DNA from: Acidimicrobiia bacterium
GTDB lineage: Bacteria > Actinomycetota > Acidimicrobiia > Spongiisociales > UBA5794
Length of the DNA: 48,770 bases
Reading direction: 5' to 3'
Assembly (NCBI GenBank): GCA_024762335.1
Contig: JANTHO010000013.1
Location: 1-48,770 of the forward strand
Shown here: piece by piece, positions 22,778 through 31,342 of the stretch
Layout: each line of letters begins with the position of its first letter
Position numbering within the stretch: the first letter of the stretch is position 1
The notes under the pieces: generated by a model
The model's input: the letters and a program-made list of their open reading frames with translations, nothing else
Told to the model about the DNA's origin: nothing
Database searches by the model: none
Made by a program: the position numbers and the translations under genes

Positions 22778-25700
22778 TCGTTTCCTATCGGCGGGATCTG
22801 GGCGAAATCATCGTCGGTGAGGTCATCGACCGATCCGGAGGGTACCGGTCTGTATCCGGAGAGTATGGTTTCCTGGACTCCGGGCTCTGGTGCCAAGAGA
22901 TCCAGGATCCGGGTTCCGTTGATCGACCCGTCACCTCCGCCGATACGCCACTGCTGGGCGGCCGTCTCGACATCGCGGATACGCCGGACACCGGCCGAAG
23001 GGAAGCCTTCCTGGCTCATCACCGCGACGGCGTAGCGCCACGTCGCCGGATCGCCGGGTCCGAAGAGCGTCTTCGGAATTCGTGCCGTCACGCGGCCCTT
23101 GTCGGAGAAGACGAGCACCTTGAACGTCGGTTCCGTTTCGGTTACCGATCCATCCGGCTCCGCCACGTACAGTGCCGGGAACCATCCTTCGATGGTGAGC
23201 GCTCGGTCCCACCCCGAACCAGGTTCCCATGAGGCGTTCCGTCCCGGGAGGAACCGGTGCGCACCTGTGTCGGCATCCGGATCGATGTCCACGTAGACGT
23301 CGAACGTCTGGATGGAGAGACCGTTCGGGCTCTCCCACGGGTTGAGAATGGGGGCGAGAACGTCGAAGGTGAAGACCAGGTCGTCTCCAGACTCCCCGAC
23401 GGTGAACGATGTGAGGTCGTATGAACCCGGGGTGAAGACGGGGTCGGTCGGATACGTGTACCCGCCGGGTCCGTGGTCGTCCCCTTCAGGATCCATGGAC
23501 TCGAAAGCCACCACGGTGTTGGAGATGTCGGGGACGAGCATCACTCCCGGGCCCTCCGTCGGGAAGAGTCCGCCTTCCGGCCCTCCCTGTCGATCACTGA
23601 GGCGGAACCGCACGGAATCGCCGGTCTCGATGGGGCCGAGGGACGCGAGCGGGATCGAGAACTCGACACTCGTACCGTCGAACCCTGCGTCGAGCGAGTC
23701 CGAGTCCACGAGGACTCCCGGCTCGGCGATGCCGCTGCCGGGGCCGACGGGCGGAAGCGGAACCGGCCCCGTCACGACGACCGGGTCGGTACCGCGCCAC
23801 GTCATCACGTGGCTTGCTTCGAACCCGAGCACGGCCCCCTCAACGGAGAGCCCCCGCGAGGTGCCGGCGCCGGGCGAATCGAGGTAGAGGTCGAATCCCG
23901 CCGCCTCATCCCCGAGGACTTCCTCGCGGTAATCGACGCGAACCTGCAGCCGGTCCCGGTCGTAGATCCACCGGTATGCCGAGAACGGTCCCTGCTCGAA
24001 CTCGTAGAGTCCTGCAGAATCCCAATCCGCCGTGGCTACTTCGGCGTCGATCTCGATCCTCCCGGTCTCGTCTGCCGATCGGTCGGGGGGAATGGTTGGG
24101 TTCGGAACGATGGGAACTCGGACGAACGCGGGCCGTTCGATTCCGAGCGAGTCGTAGACCCGGCCGAGGAGCTCACGGTACGCGCCGTCGAAGTACCGGT
24201 CGTCCCCGGAGTTCTGATCGGCGCCATACCACCAGAACCAGTCGGAACCCTCGGCAAACAGCAGACTCTCGTAGGCGGCGGCGAGCTGCTCCTGCGAGAC
24301 GGAGCCCTCTTTGACGGCGTCCGCATAGTCGCGTCTGGTCATCCACAGCGCGTCCCACGCGGTGGCTTCTTCCGGTTCACCGATCCATGTCGCGAAGTTC
24401 GGCTGGAACCATGATGCCGGGAAGACATCGGGAAGGGGGGCGACGTCGTCGCCGAACGCATCGAGAATCTCACCCGGTGTCACCGTCGTCACGAAGTCCG
24501 AGGTGCTGAGGTTCTCATACAGGGCGTTGAGGAAGTCCTTGCCGTCGTTGTCGTAGTTCTCCCACGCGTTCTCGCCGTCGACGACGATGGTCACAACCTT
24601 GGGGCCCTCGACTCCAAGTTCGTCCAGTCGATCCTTCGCGTGTTCGAGCCGACCCATGAAGTCGTCGGCCGCTGCCCCACCGGACATTCCCGAATACTCG
24701 AACCCGATCATGTCCGAGATGGCAACGTCACGGAAGAAGATCGGGAGGTTCGGGTTCCTCGTGTGCTGTGCGGCGTACATGCGGTACAGCACGTCTGCAT
24801 CGACGACCGTTCCGGTCGAATCCCGTTCGAACGATCCCAGGCCGAGTGTCCGGCCGAGCACGTCCTCACCGGTGGCGATCCACTCGACGCCCTCGCCGGC
24901 CCAGATGGAGGTGACCTCCTGAGCCACGGCCCCTTCTCCCGGCCACATGCCGGCCGGACGGCGACCGAGCAACCGCTCGGCGATATCCAATCCCCGTGAC
25001 ACCTGCTCGCGAGCGTCGAGAGGCTCGCGGAACCGTTCGTTCGGCATGATCGCCGTCGGATCGCCGACGAGGGCGAGATTCGTGTCGGAGATGAGAGGGA
25101 GGATCGGGTGAGCGAACGGCGTCGTCGTGACTTCGATCTGTCCCTCGTCCCAGAGTTCCTTGTGGATGGCGATCGTGTTGGCCACCGCTTCGAGATGCAC
25201 GTCCAGGATCGGTTGTTTGTCTTCTTCGGTGAAGTCGCTCCCGCGAGCCATGATGTCACGAAGGGGATCTGCGGCCAGGAGATCCGGATCGGTCCACGCC
25301 AGGTTGAAGAGCACCTGGAGGTCCCGGTAGTCCTGTGTCTCAAACTCACTTCCGGTGGCCCGCAGATCCGCCAGTTCCTGATAGCGGGGGAAGCGGGCGA
25401 CGACCTTCGGGTTCACATCGAAGAACCGTTCGAGCAGGAACGCCTTTTCGTCGGCGGTCAGCTCACTCGCCGGGATCTCGGTATGGACCCAGTAGGAGTC
25501 CCTGGCACCGTCGAGAATGTCCTCGAGTTGGAGGAGGAGAACCGGTGTGAGATTGAACGACACGTGGACGTCCGGGTAGCGACCGACGAGTTCGGCCATG
25601 TCCCAGTAGTCCTTTGCCGCGTGGAGCCGCACCCACGGGCGGGTGACGATGCCGTTGTCGTCTTTCGGGTATAGGGGTTGGTGCTGGTGCCAGAGCAAGA

Positions 25701-25881
25701 CCAGGTAGAACCCGTCTTCGTCGAAAGGCGGCCGGTGTGCCGGGACGGTCGTCGTCGTGGTATCGCTGATCGCCGCCTCCGTTGTGGTCGTTGCCGTTTC
25801 GTTTCCTCCGGATGTGCAGGCGGTCACGACGACGGCCAGAGAGAGCGCGGCGACGGCGAGCAGTCTCCTGGACATCATCAC
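22774..25881 (-). CDS. GH57 lipoprotein with glucodextranase-like C-terminal domain
   Basis: A large extracellular lipoprotein of about 1035 residues. The signal peptide ends in lipobox VTAC (Cys22), followed by a Thr-rich linker. The GH57 region (about 55-600) has WHQHQPLY at 64-71, then GMWPGEG, GVEWIATGED and VVDGENAWENY. These fit GH57 conserved regions and would include the catalytic pair, though I cannot assign them with certainty. The part from about 620 is beta-rich; residues about 790-1020 match the glucodextranase C-terminal DOMON-like type (FTFDVLAPILNPW, FDVYVDIDPD). The likely substrate is an alpha-glucan. The start overlaps the M3 peptidase stop; GTG 25881, ATG 25878 and ATG 25875 are all possible. 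CHAD and nitrilase genes follow. Confidence 0.88.
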   Translation of the reverse strand: MMMSRRLLAVAALSLAVVVTACTSGGNETATTTTEAAISDTTTTTVPAHRPPFDEDGFYLVLLWHQHQPLYPKDDNGIVTRPWVRLHAAKDYWDMAELVGRYPDVHVSFNLTPVLLLQLEDILDGARDSYWVHTEIPASELTADEKAFLLERFFDVNPKVVARFPRYQELADLRATGSEFETQDYRDLQVLFNLAWTDPDLLAADPLRDIMARGSDFTEEDKQPILDVHLEAVANTIAIHKELWDEGQIEVTTTPFAHPILPLISDTNLALVGDPTAIMPNERFREPLDAREQVSRGLDIAERLLGRRPAGMWPGEGAVAQEVTSIWAGEGVEWIATGEDVLGRTLGLGSFERDSTGTVVDADVLYRMYAAQHTRNPNLPIFFRDVAISDMIGFEYSGMSGGAAADDFMGRLEHAKDRLDELGVEGPKVVTIVVDGENAWENYDNDGKDFLNALYENLSTSDFVTTVTPGEILDAFGDDVAPLPDVFPASWFQPNFATWIGEPEEATAWDALWMTRRDYADAVKEGSVSQEQLAAAYESLLFAEGSDWFWWYGADQNSGDDRYFDGAYRELLGRVYDSLGIERPAFVRVPIVPNPTIPPDRSADETGRIEIDAEVATADWDSAGLYEFEQGPFSAYRWIYDRDRLQVRVDYREEVLGDEAAGFDLYLDSPGAGTSRGLSVEGAVLGFEASHVMTWRGTDPVVVTGPVPLPPVGPGSGIAEPGVLVDSDSLDAGFDGTSVEFSIPLASLGPIETGDSVRFRLSDRQGGPEGGLFPTEGPGVMLVPDISNTVVAFESMDPEGDDHGPGGYTYPTDPVFTPGSYDLTSFTVGESGDDLVFTFDVLAPILNPWESPNGLSIQTFDVYVDIDPDADTGAHRFLPGRNASWEPGSGWDRALTIEGWFPALYVAEPDGSVTETEPTFKVLVFSDKGRVTARIPKTLFGPGDPATWRYAVAVMSQEGFPSAGVRRIRDVETAAQQWRIGGGDGSINGTRILDLLAPEPGVQETILSGYRPVPSGSVDDLTDDDFAQIPPIGNE

Positions 25882-27833
25882 TGGCTCAGGCCAAGTTCGG
25901 TCAGGTAGGCGTCGGCAGACGGCTCCCGGCCGAGGAACGCGCGCAGGTGCTCGATCGCGTCCCTCGAGTAGCCGCGGGCGAGAACCTCGCGCCGATAGCG
26001 TTCGCCCACCGTCGGATCGAGGACGCCGGCATTCGAGAACACGGAGAACATGTCATCCCCATATACCTTGGCCCACTGGTATCCGTAGTAGCCGGCGTCG
26101 TATCCACCCATCAGGTGGCCGAACGAGGCGGCGAAATGGGTGCCTTCGTGATACGGGATGAGCGTCAGGGCGAATGCTTCGCGTGTGGCCTGATCGATGT
26201 CGACATCGCCGTGTCCGGTGTGGATCGCCAGATCGAACTTCCCGAGGAAAGCCTGACGCAGGGTCGAGAGGGCGATGTTCTGATCGCGGGCCGCGACGAG
26301 ACGTTTGACGAGATCCGTAGGGATTGTGTCTCCGGTCTCAAAGTGGGTCGCGAATCGCTGGAGAACTTCCGGCTCCCACATCCAGTGCTCCATGATCTGC
26401 GACGGCGCCTCGACGAAGTCCCACTCCGTGTCGTATCCGGCGAATCGGGGATGATCGACTTCGGTCAGGCAGAAGTGGAGGACGTGACCGAACTCGTGGA
26501 ACAGTGTCAGGGCCTCATCGTGTTTGAGGAGGGACGGGGTTCCCGGTCCCGGTTTGGTGAAGTTGGCTACCACGGCGGCGACGGGTGGACGGTAGGTGCC
26601 GTCGCCCTGTCGCATGCCGCCGGTGATCGAGAAGCAGGCGGCGTGGCCGAACTTGCCGTCCCGTGGGAACAGGTCCGCGTAGAAGTAGGCGATCGGCTCG
26701 TCTCCGCCCCGATTCCTGATCTCGAACAGATCCACATCGTCGTGCCATGCACGAGCATCGGCAACCTTTCGGTACTCCAAGCCGAAGACGTTCCCCGTGA
26801 TGTCGAACATTCCGCCGATGACGGTGTCGAGGGGGAAATACTCCGCGACCTCGTTCTGATCGATCCCATAATTCTGCTTCCGCTGCTGGGTGTGGTAGTA
26901 CATCCAGTCCCAGGACTGGATCGATCGTCCGGTCAGGTCACGTGAGCCGAACTCCTGTAGTTCCGCCAGCTCGGCCCATCCCCGTTCTGTGAGACCCGGG
27001 ATGATCGATTCGTAGAGATCTTCGACGGCCTCCGGTTCGGCCATCTTGACCTCCATCGCGTACCGGGCCCAGGTGTCGTAGCCGAGGAGTGAGGCGATCT
27101 CTTCCCGGATGGCGACGGCTTCGGCGAGCAGGGGCATGTTCTCGTCCGCCGCCCGGTTCCAGAACTTGAACTGCATCTGTCGGCGCAGCTCCCGGTTCTC
27201 GGCCTGCTCGATGAACGGCATGTAGTCCGGGTACCTCATCGAGACGCGGAATGTGCCTTCCGATGCCCCCGGAGCGAGCCCGTCGATGTACGAGTCGGGG
27301 AGCCCGACGAGTTCGTCTCTGGTCATCTCGATGCCGTCGTCCCATTCGTCGAGGTTGCTCGAGAAGGCGACCTGCAGCTCGATGAGTCGCTGATGGAGTT
27401 CACGCATTCTGAACCGATCGGCCTCGTTGAGATCGTGGCCCGCCCGGCGCAGATCGCGCAGCCAGAACTCGAGGTTTCGTGCCTCGAGTCCGTCCAGTCC
27501 CCGCGCGTCCTCCGTCTCCGCATAGGACCGGATGGCCGCGGCGAGATCTTCCCTCATGATCAGATCGGATCCCCACTTGGCCAGGCGTTCCTCCATCGCG
27601 ACCGCAGCGGCCCGCACATCGGCGTCCGGGTGGACGCGTGCCATGAACGCTCCGCGACCCGAGGCGTCGTGAACCAAGACGTAGGCGTCGTCCAGAGGGG
27701 CCATCGTGTTGGCGTAGGTTCTCGGGCCAGCGACTGCGGCCATTGCATCGACGGCGTCGTCGGCCTCAGCGATGGCGGATTCGACGATGTCGGTGACGGT
27801 CTGAGCGGTGACGGAGGTGAAGTCGTACAGCAT
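25878..27833 (-). CDS. M3-family zinc oligopeptidase
   Basis: A 651-residue soluble metallopeptidase of the thimet oligopeptidase / oligopeptidase A / Dcp type. It cleaves short peptides in the cytoplasm. The zinc motif HEFGH is at 446-450 (FHEFGHVLHFCL), and the third ligand is expected about 25-30 residues later in the conserved helix. The length is usual for the family, and there is no signal peptide. I chose ATG 27833 because TACCCT lies 7 nt upstream and the family alignment begins here; the reading could extend to 28145, but only through the EEP gene. It is the first gene of the operon with GH57, CHAD and nitrilase. Confidence 0.92.
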   Translation of the reverse strand: MLYDFTSVTAQTVTDIVESAIAEADDAVDAMAAVAGPRTYANTMAPLDDAYVLVHDASGRGAFMARVHPDADVRAAAVAMEERLAKWGSDLIMREDLAAAIRSYAETEDARGLDGLEARNLEFWLRDLRRAGHDLNEADRFRMRELHQRLIELQVAFSSNLDEWDDGIEMTRDELVGLPDSYIDGLAPGASEGTFRVSMRYPDYMPFIEQAENRELRRQMQFKFWNRAADENMPLLAEAVAIREEIASLLGYDTWARYAMEVKMAEPEAVEDLYESIIPGLTERGWAELAELQEFGSRDLTGRSIQSWDWMYYHTQQRKQNYGIDQNEVAEYFPLDTVIGGMFDITGNVFGLEYRKVADARAWHDDVDLFEIRNRGGDEPIAYFYADLFPRDGKFGHAACFSITGGMRQGDGTYRPPVAAVVANFTKPGPGTPSLLKHDEALTLFHEFGHVLHFCLTEVDHPRFAGYDTEWDFVEAPSQIMEHWMWEPEVLQRFATHFETGDTIPTDLVKRLVAARDQNIALSTLRQAFLGKFDLAIHTGHGDVDIDQATREAFALTLIPYHEGTHFAASFGHLMGGYDAGYYGYQWAKVYGDDMFSVFSNAGVLDPTVGERYRREVLARGYSRDAIEHLRAFLGREPSADAYLTELGLSQ

Positions 27834-27840
27834 GGGTCCG

Positions 27841-27846
27841 AGGGTA
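27841..27846 (-). promoter_or_regulatory. Putative -10 of the M3-GH57-CHAD-nitrilase operon
   Basis: TACCCT on the minus strand is followed by 7 nt and ATG 27833. No Shine-Dalgarno site is seen, so a leaderless transcript is predicted. Confidence 0.45.
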
Positions 27847-27885
27847 CCGGCCATCGGCGTTTGGGCGACCGGTGTTCGGGCCGAA

Positions 27886-28860
27886 TCAGCCTCCGGTCGG
27901 TGACACGTCGAACAGGACCGGCCGGTGGGCGGGTCCGAGATCGGGGCCGACCAACCGGTACGGGACCGTGATCGTTCCTTTGTAGAGGGCGTGGTCAACG
28001 GGGATGCCGGTGTAGTCGCCGATGAGCGGCCAATCGAACGACGGCCAGGTTGCGGCGTATCCGAAACCGTCCTCGGAGTTCGTGAGACCTTCCGAGAGGA
28101 CCTGGAAGGCGTGGGACCATCTCGTAGTTTCCAAGTCTCCGGCAATGACGACGGGACCTTGGATCTGCCGGGAGCCGTCGTTGACTGCAGCGAATCGTTC
28201 GACGCGCCGATCTGCCTGACCGACAGATCCGGGGGCGGGGATCGTGAGGCCGATGATTGTCAGGGTCAGTTCGTTGTTCGAGACCTTGACTGAGAAGTCG
28301 GAACCGGGGGTCGGGGAGAGCGGAGCCACGGTCGCTGTGTGCCGGGCCAGGACAATCGGAGATCCGTGCGTGTCGTCTGCGAGCGGGATTGGAACCATTC
28401 GGTACGGGGCGTCGCTGTCATCGAGTGTTCCCTCCCAGTCCCCCGCGGTTCGATGAAGCAACGCAACGTCGGCTTCCATCGAGTCGATCCAGGCGAGGAT
28501 GTTCGCGCGGTTGCTCTCAGAATCCCCGGTGTCGAAGGTCACGACGCGTATCCGGGCGTCCGATGCGACTTCGTCCTGTGTGGAGAGCCACATCGGGGCC
28601 AGCAGCACTGCGTTGACGATCGCTGCGAGGAGGAAGACGGCAGAGATGGCTCGTCGGAAGACGAATCCGTAGACGATGGCGACCGGCAGCAGGACCACGA
28701 GGAAGGGGAAACGCCAGTCGGCCATGCGGTCGAAACCCCACCAGGTGGCGCCGAAGAACCCTGCGGCGGTCCCAAACGTCGCCAGAGATCCGAGCAGGAA
28801 GAGCAACGCGGAAGCGAATTTTCGCCCGGTCCCCGTCTCGACGGTGCTACGTGATGACAT
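27886..28860 (-). CDS. Membrane-anchored EEP-fold protein with degenerate active site
   Basis: 324 residues. Three membrane helices (about 15-33, 50-68 and 72-92) precede a domain of the endonuclease/exonuclease/phosphatase fold (about 102-324), as in YafD-type proteins. Several catalytic positions look altered. The usual asparagine near the first strand is in FDTGD (110-113). The LQE glutamate is replaced in LHR (135-137). GDxN reads GDLE (241-244). SDH at the end reads GPAH (309-312). VDH at 288-290 is retained. The protein may be a non-catalytic binder or use different chemistry. Its ATG overlaps the stop of the PQQ lipoprotein (TGATG), so the two are coupled and probably work together. 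Confidence 0.8.
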   Translation of the reverse strand: MSSRSTVETGTGRKFASALLFLLGSLATFGTAAGFFGATWWGFDRMADWRFPFLVVLLPVAIVYGFVFRRAISAVFLLAAIVNAVLLAPMWLSTQDEVASDARIRVVTFDTGDSESNRANILAWIDSMEADVALLHRTAGDWEGTLDDSDAPYRMVPIPLADDTHGSPIVLARHTATVAPLSPTPGSDFSVKVSNNELTLTIIGLTIPAPGSVGQADRRVERFAAVNDGSRQIQGPVVIAGDLETTRWSHAFQVLSEGLTNSEDGFGYAATWPSFDWPLIGDYTGIPVDHALYKGTITVPYRLVGPDLGPAHRPVLFDVSPTGG

Positions 28861-30437
28861 CAGCTCCCAAGAGCGTAGAAGAATCCGTCGCGAGATCCCA
28901 CATATATGCGTCCATTCCAGATCGCAGGCGTGGACTCCACGCACGCGCCGGTTCCGACCACCGTGTCCCACATCGGTTGCGGCGAGCGGGGAGTAGACAG
29001 ATCGTAGGCCCGGAATCCGGAGTGGTCGGTGAGGCAATCGATGCCGACGACGAGGGTTCCGTCGACGATGACGGGTGACGACCATGCGTTTCCGCCGACG
29101 AAGTCCTTCCAGACGACATCGCCGGTTTCGGTATCGACGGCGAGCAGATCGCCGGAGTCGGTGGCAACGAAGAGCAACCCGGCCTCGACGTCGAGCGCCG
29201 GTGTTGCCCACGCTCCGGCATCCTGACCCCTCGCCGCCGACAGGTCGACGGACCACATGACCGGATCATCGGGGTTGTCCGGGTCGAGTTTGAAGAGGTC
29301 CCCGACCTCGCGAACACGCCGAGCCGCCGTGTTGTTCTTCTTGGCCGTATCGGCGTGGGAAACGACGTAGAGGTATCCGTCACGGTCGATGCTGATCGTT
29401 GCATCGGTGTCGTCGCCGTCCCAGAAGTCGAGGAAGATCTCCCCGTTTCCGTTCTCGATGTCGGTGAGATCGACCCCGACAACCCGCCCCGCCGACGTCG
29501 AGAAGTACGCTCGCTGTTCGAAAACCGCCGTCGAGTTCTCGACCGAATGTTGTCTCCCGAAGATCTCCTGCAGTTCCTCTGTCCACGCCGGGATCTCATA
29601 CACAACCTGGGGGTCTACGGTCACGTTGCCGTCCGCGTCGTATCCGCGGTTGAGCTTGACGGCGAACCACCACGAGTTCTCGCCACCCTCGTACATCATG
29701 TCGTCGATGATGACGGGATTCGAGTCCCAGTCGTCGTTCCACATGCCTTCAACGGATTTGGCATGGAGCGACCACACCTCGTACGGCTCCTCCTTGTCGA
29801 GTGCGATGATCCGGAACCGGGGATCGCGAGAGCCCGTGTAGAGGAGGGGGTATCCGTCGGGATCGAGGGTGACGGATCCCTTGATGATGTCGCCCATGTC
29901 GAAGTCGGGACGTGTCCGCTCACCCGTGTCGGCATTCAGGAAGTGAATGTTCTTGTCGTAGGCGCCGAAGATGACCTCCGTGATGCCGTCCGGGCGCTCC
30001 CACACGACCGGCTGGCCCGTCCATCCGCTGCCGCACCAGACCTTCGGGTCCTTGCCGATCGGCGATTGTCCGCACATCTTGTCATCGGGGAATCGCCAGA
30101 GCTGAATCGGTGCCCTGGTCGGCACCGGACCCGAGCCAAAGTAGGTGCGCGTCGGATTTCCCCGGAACATCGTCAATCCGGTGACTTCGCCCCACGGCTC
30201 TCCGACGCTCTCAGGCGGAACGACACCCGCGGGTCGCTGCGGAATCGTCGTTGTCGATGATGGGACGGTCGTGGTCGCTCCGGTGTCCGGGTCGGTTGTG
30301 GAGACCCCGGGGAGCGTGGTGACCGGCGTGAAGGTCGTGGCCGAAGCCCCGGGGTCGACGGGGACTACGTCGGCACCGGAGACGCAAGCGGCGGCCAGCA
30401 AGGCGAGAGTGGTTGCGAGGAGGAGAATTCGATGCAT
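28860..30437 (-). CDS. PQQ-type beta-propeller lipoprotein
   Basis: A 525-residue lipoprotein. The signal peptide ends in LAAAC (Cys17) and a Thr/Pro-rich linker follows (about 20-65). The rest is a beta-propeller of PQQ-like repeats, with recurring segments such as LLAVDTETGDVVWKDFVGG and GRIYVGSRDGFFYAL. Such propellers bind cofactors or act as scaffolds; there is no clear dehydrogenase active site, and a PQQ enzyme should not be assumed. ATG 30437 is chosen because TACACT lies 8 nt upstream and the signal peptide then starts correctly. It is followed by the overlapping EEP-fold gene and is divergent from the YihY operon. Confidence 0.85.
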   Translation of the reverse strand: MHRILLLATTLALLAAACVSGADVVPVDPGASATTFTPVTTLPGVSTTDPDTGATTTVPSSTTTIPQRPAGVVPPESVGEPWGEVTGLTMFRGNPTRTYFGSGPVPTRAPIQLWRFPDDKMCGQSPIGKDPKVWCGSGWTGQPVVWERPDGITEVIFGAYDKNIHFLNADTGERTRPDFDMGDIIKGSVTLDPDGYPLLYTGSRDPRFRIIALDKEEPYEVWSLHAKSVEGMWNDDWDSNPVIIDDMMYEGGENSWWFAVKLNRGYDADGNVTVDPQVVYEIPAWTEELQEIFGRQHSVENSTAVFEQRAYFSTSAGRVVGVDLTDIENGNGEIFLDFWDGDDTDATISIDRDGYLYVVSHADTAKKNNTAARRVREVGDLFKLDPDNPDDPVMWSVDLSAARGQDAGAWATPALDVEAGLLFVATDSGDLLAVDTETGDVVWKDFVGGNAWSSPVIVDGTLVVGIDCLTDHSGFRAYDLSTPRSPQPMWDTVVGTGACVESTPAIWNGRIYVGSRDGFFYALGS

Positions 30438-30445
30438 CGTCGACG

Positions 30446-30451
30446 AGTGTA
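30446..30451 (-). promoter_or_regulatory. Putative -10 of the PQQ lipoprotein gene
   Basis: TACACT on the minus strand lies 8 nt before ATG 30437, giving a near-leaderless start. Confidence 0.42.
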
Positions 30452-30487
30452 GGGAATGGCCGGTTTTCTGAAGCACCGCTCGCACCG

Positions 30488-30493
30488 TATGCT
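30488..30493 (+). promoter_or_regulatory. Putative -10 of the YihY-ABC-aminotransferase operon
   Basis: TATGCT is followed by exactly 6 nt and ATG 30500, which puts +1 on the start codon. It is the best-matching leaderless promoter in the window. Confidence 0.5.
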
Positions 30494-30499
30494 CGCTCC

Positions 30500-31342
30500 A
30501 TGCCGTCGCTGCCGCTGCTTCCGACACGACTCGAGCCGATCGTCACCGAGGCTCGCCGGGTCTCGCGCACCGACCCGTTCCTGATGTCGGCTGCCATCGC
30601 ATACAACGTGTTCTTTGCCCTGATACCCCTCGCGTTCGCCGCCGTAGCCGGACTCTCGATGCTGGCGTCCGGTACCGATGTGCTCAACTGGCTCGAGAGC
30701 CTCGTGGCCCAGGGGCTGTCCCCCGACATCGTCGAGTTCCTCTCCGAATCCGTCAACGAGTCACTCGAAGCGGTTGCCGGCATGGGGACCTTCGTCGTGG
30801 GTGTGTCGCTGCTGGTGGCGCTCTGGTCCGGTTCCCGGGCGATCTACGCCGTCCAGAAGTCCCTCCGGCTCATCGAAGACGTCGAGGAGCGTCGCGCATA
30901 CTGGCACACGCGAGGGCTCGGGATTCTCTTCACGTTCGGGGCGGGCGTGGCCCTCATCATCGCGTACATCATTCTGTTGTTCGGCGGTTGGGTGATCGAA
31001 ATTCTCGACCGAGCCGGTCTCGATGTCGCTCCCGTGACCACCATCTCCGGTCTCGTGATCGCGATGTGGGCGATCGGCACGCTGTTTGCAATCTACCGAT
31101 GGGGGATCGCCGTCTCAGTTCCCCGACCGCTGGTTTCGGCGGTGACCGTGACTGCCGAACTGGTGCTCGTGACTTGGCTGGGTGCCATTCTCGTGCCCAC
31201 GTTCGGCGGAGGAGGCACCGTTGCTGCATTGGGAACAGTCGGCATCATCCTCGTCTGGTCCTATGTCGTCGGTTTCATGGTGATCGTGACGCCAACGGCG
31301 GTCTCGACGATCGAGATGATCATCCGGGGATCGCGTCCTTGA
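30500..31342 (+). CDS. YihY/BrkB-family membrane protein
   Basis: A 280-residue protein with about six membrane helices. The N-terminal AAIAYNVFFALIPLAFAAVAG, the GFMVIVTP-type ending and the central WSGSRAIYAVQKSLR match the YihY/virulence-factor BrkB family. These are inner-membrane proteins once thought to be ribonuclease BN; the transport role remains unproven. ATG 30500 follows a TATGCT -10 element by 6 nt. The next gene, an ABC half-exporter, starts with TTG inside the YihY stop (TTGA at 31339-31342). The operon continues to the second half-exporter and an aminotransferase, so a joint role in export or membrane composition is likely. Confidence 0.9.
   Translation: MPSLPLLPTRLEPIVTEARRVSRTDPFLMSAAIAYNVFFALIPLAFAAVAGLSMLASGTDVLNWLESLVAQGLSPDIVEFLSESVNESLEAVAGMGTFVVGVSLLVALWSGSRAIYAVQKSLRLIEDVEERRAYWHTRGLGILFTFGAGVALIIAYIILLFGGWVIEILDRAGLDVAPVTTISGLVIAMWAIGTLFAIYRWGIAVSVPRPLVSAVTVTAELVLVTWLGAILVPTFGGGGTVAALGTVGIILVWSYVVGFMVIVTPTAVSTIEMIIRGSRP

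Noticed and set aside
28860-30437. PQQ-dependent dehydrogenase
   Set aside because: The repeats are propeller-like, but no quinoprotein active-site motif or heme-binding CxxCH is visible.
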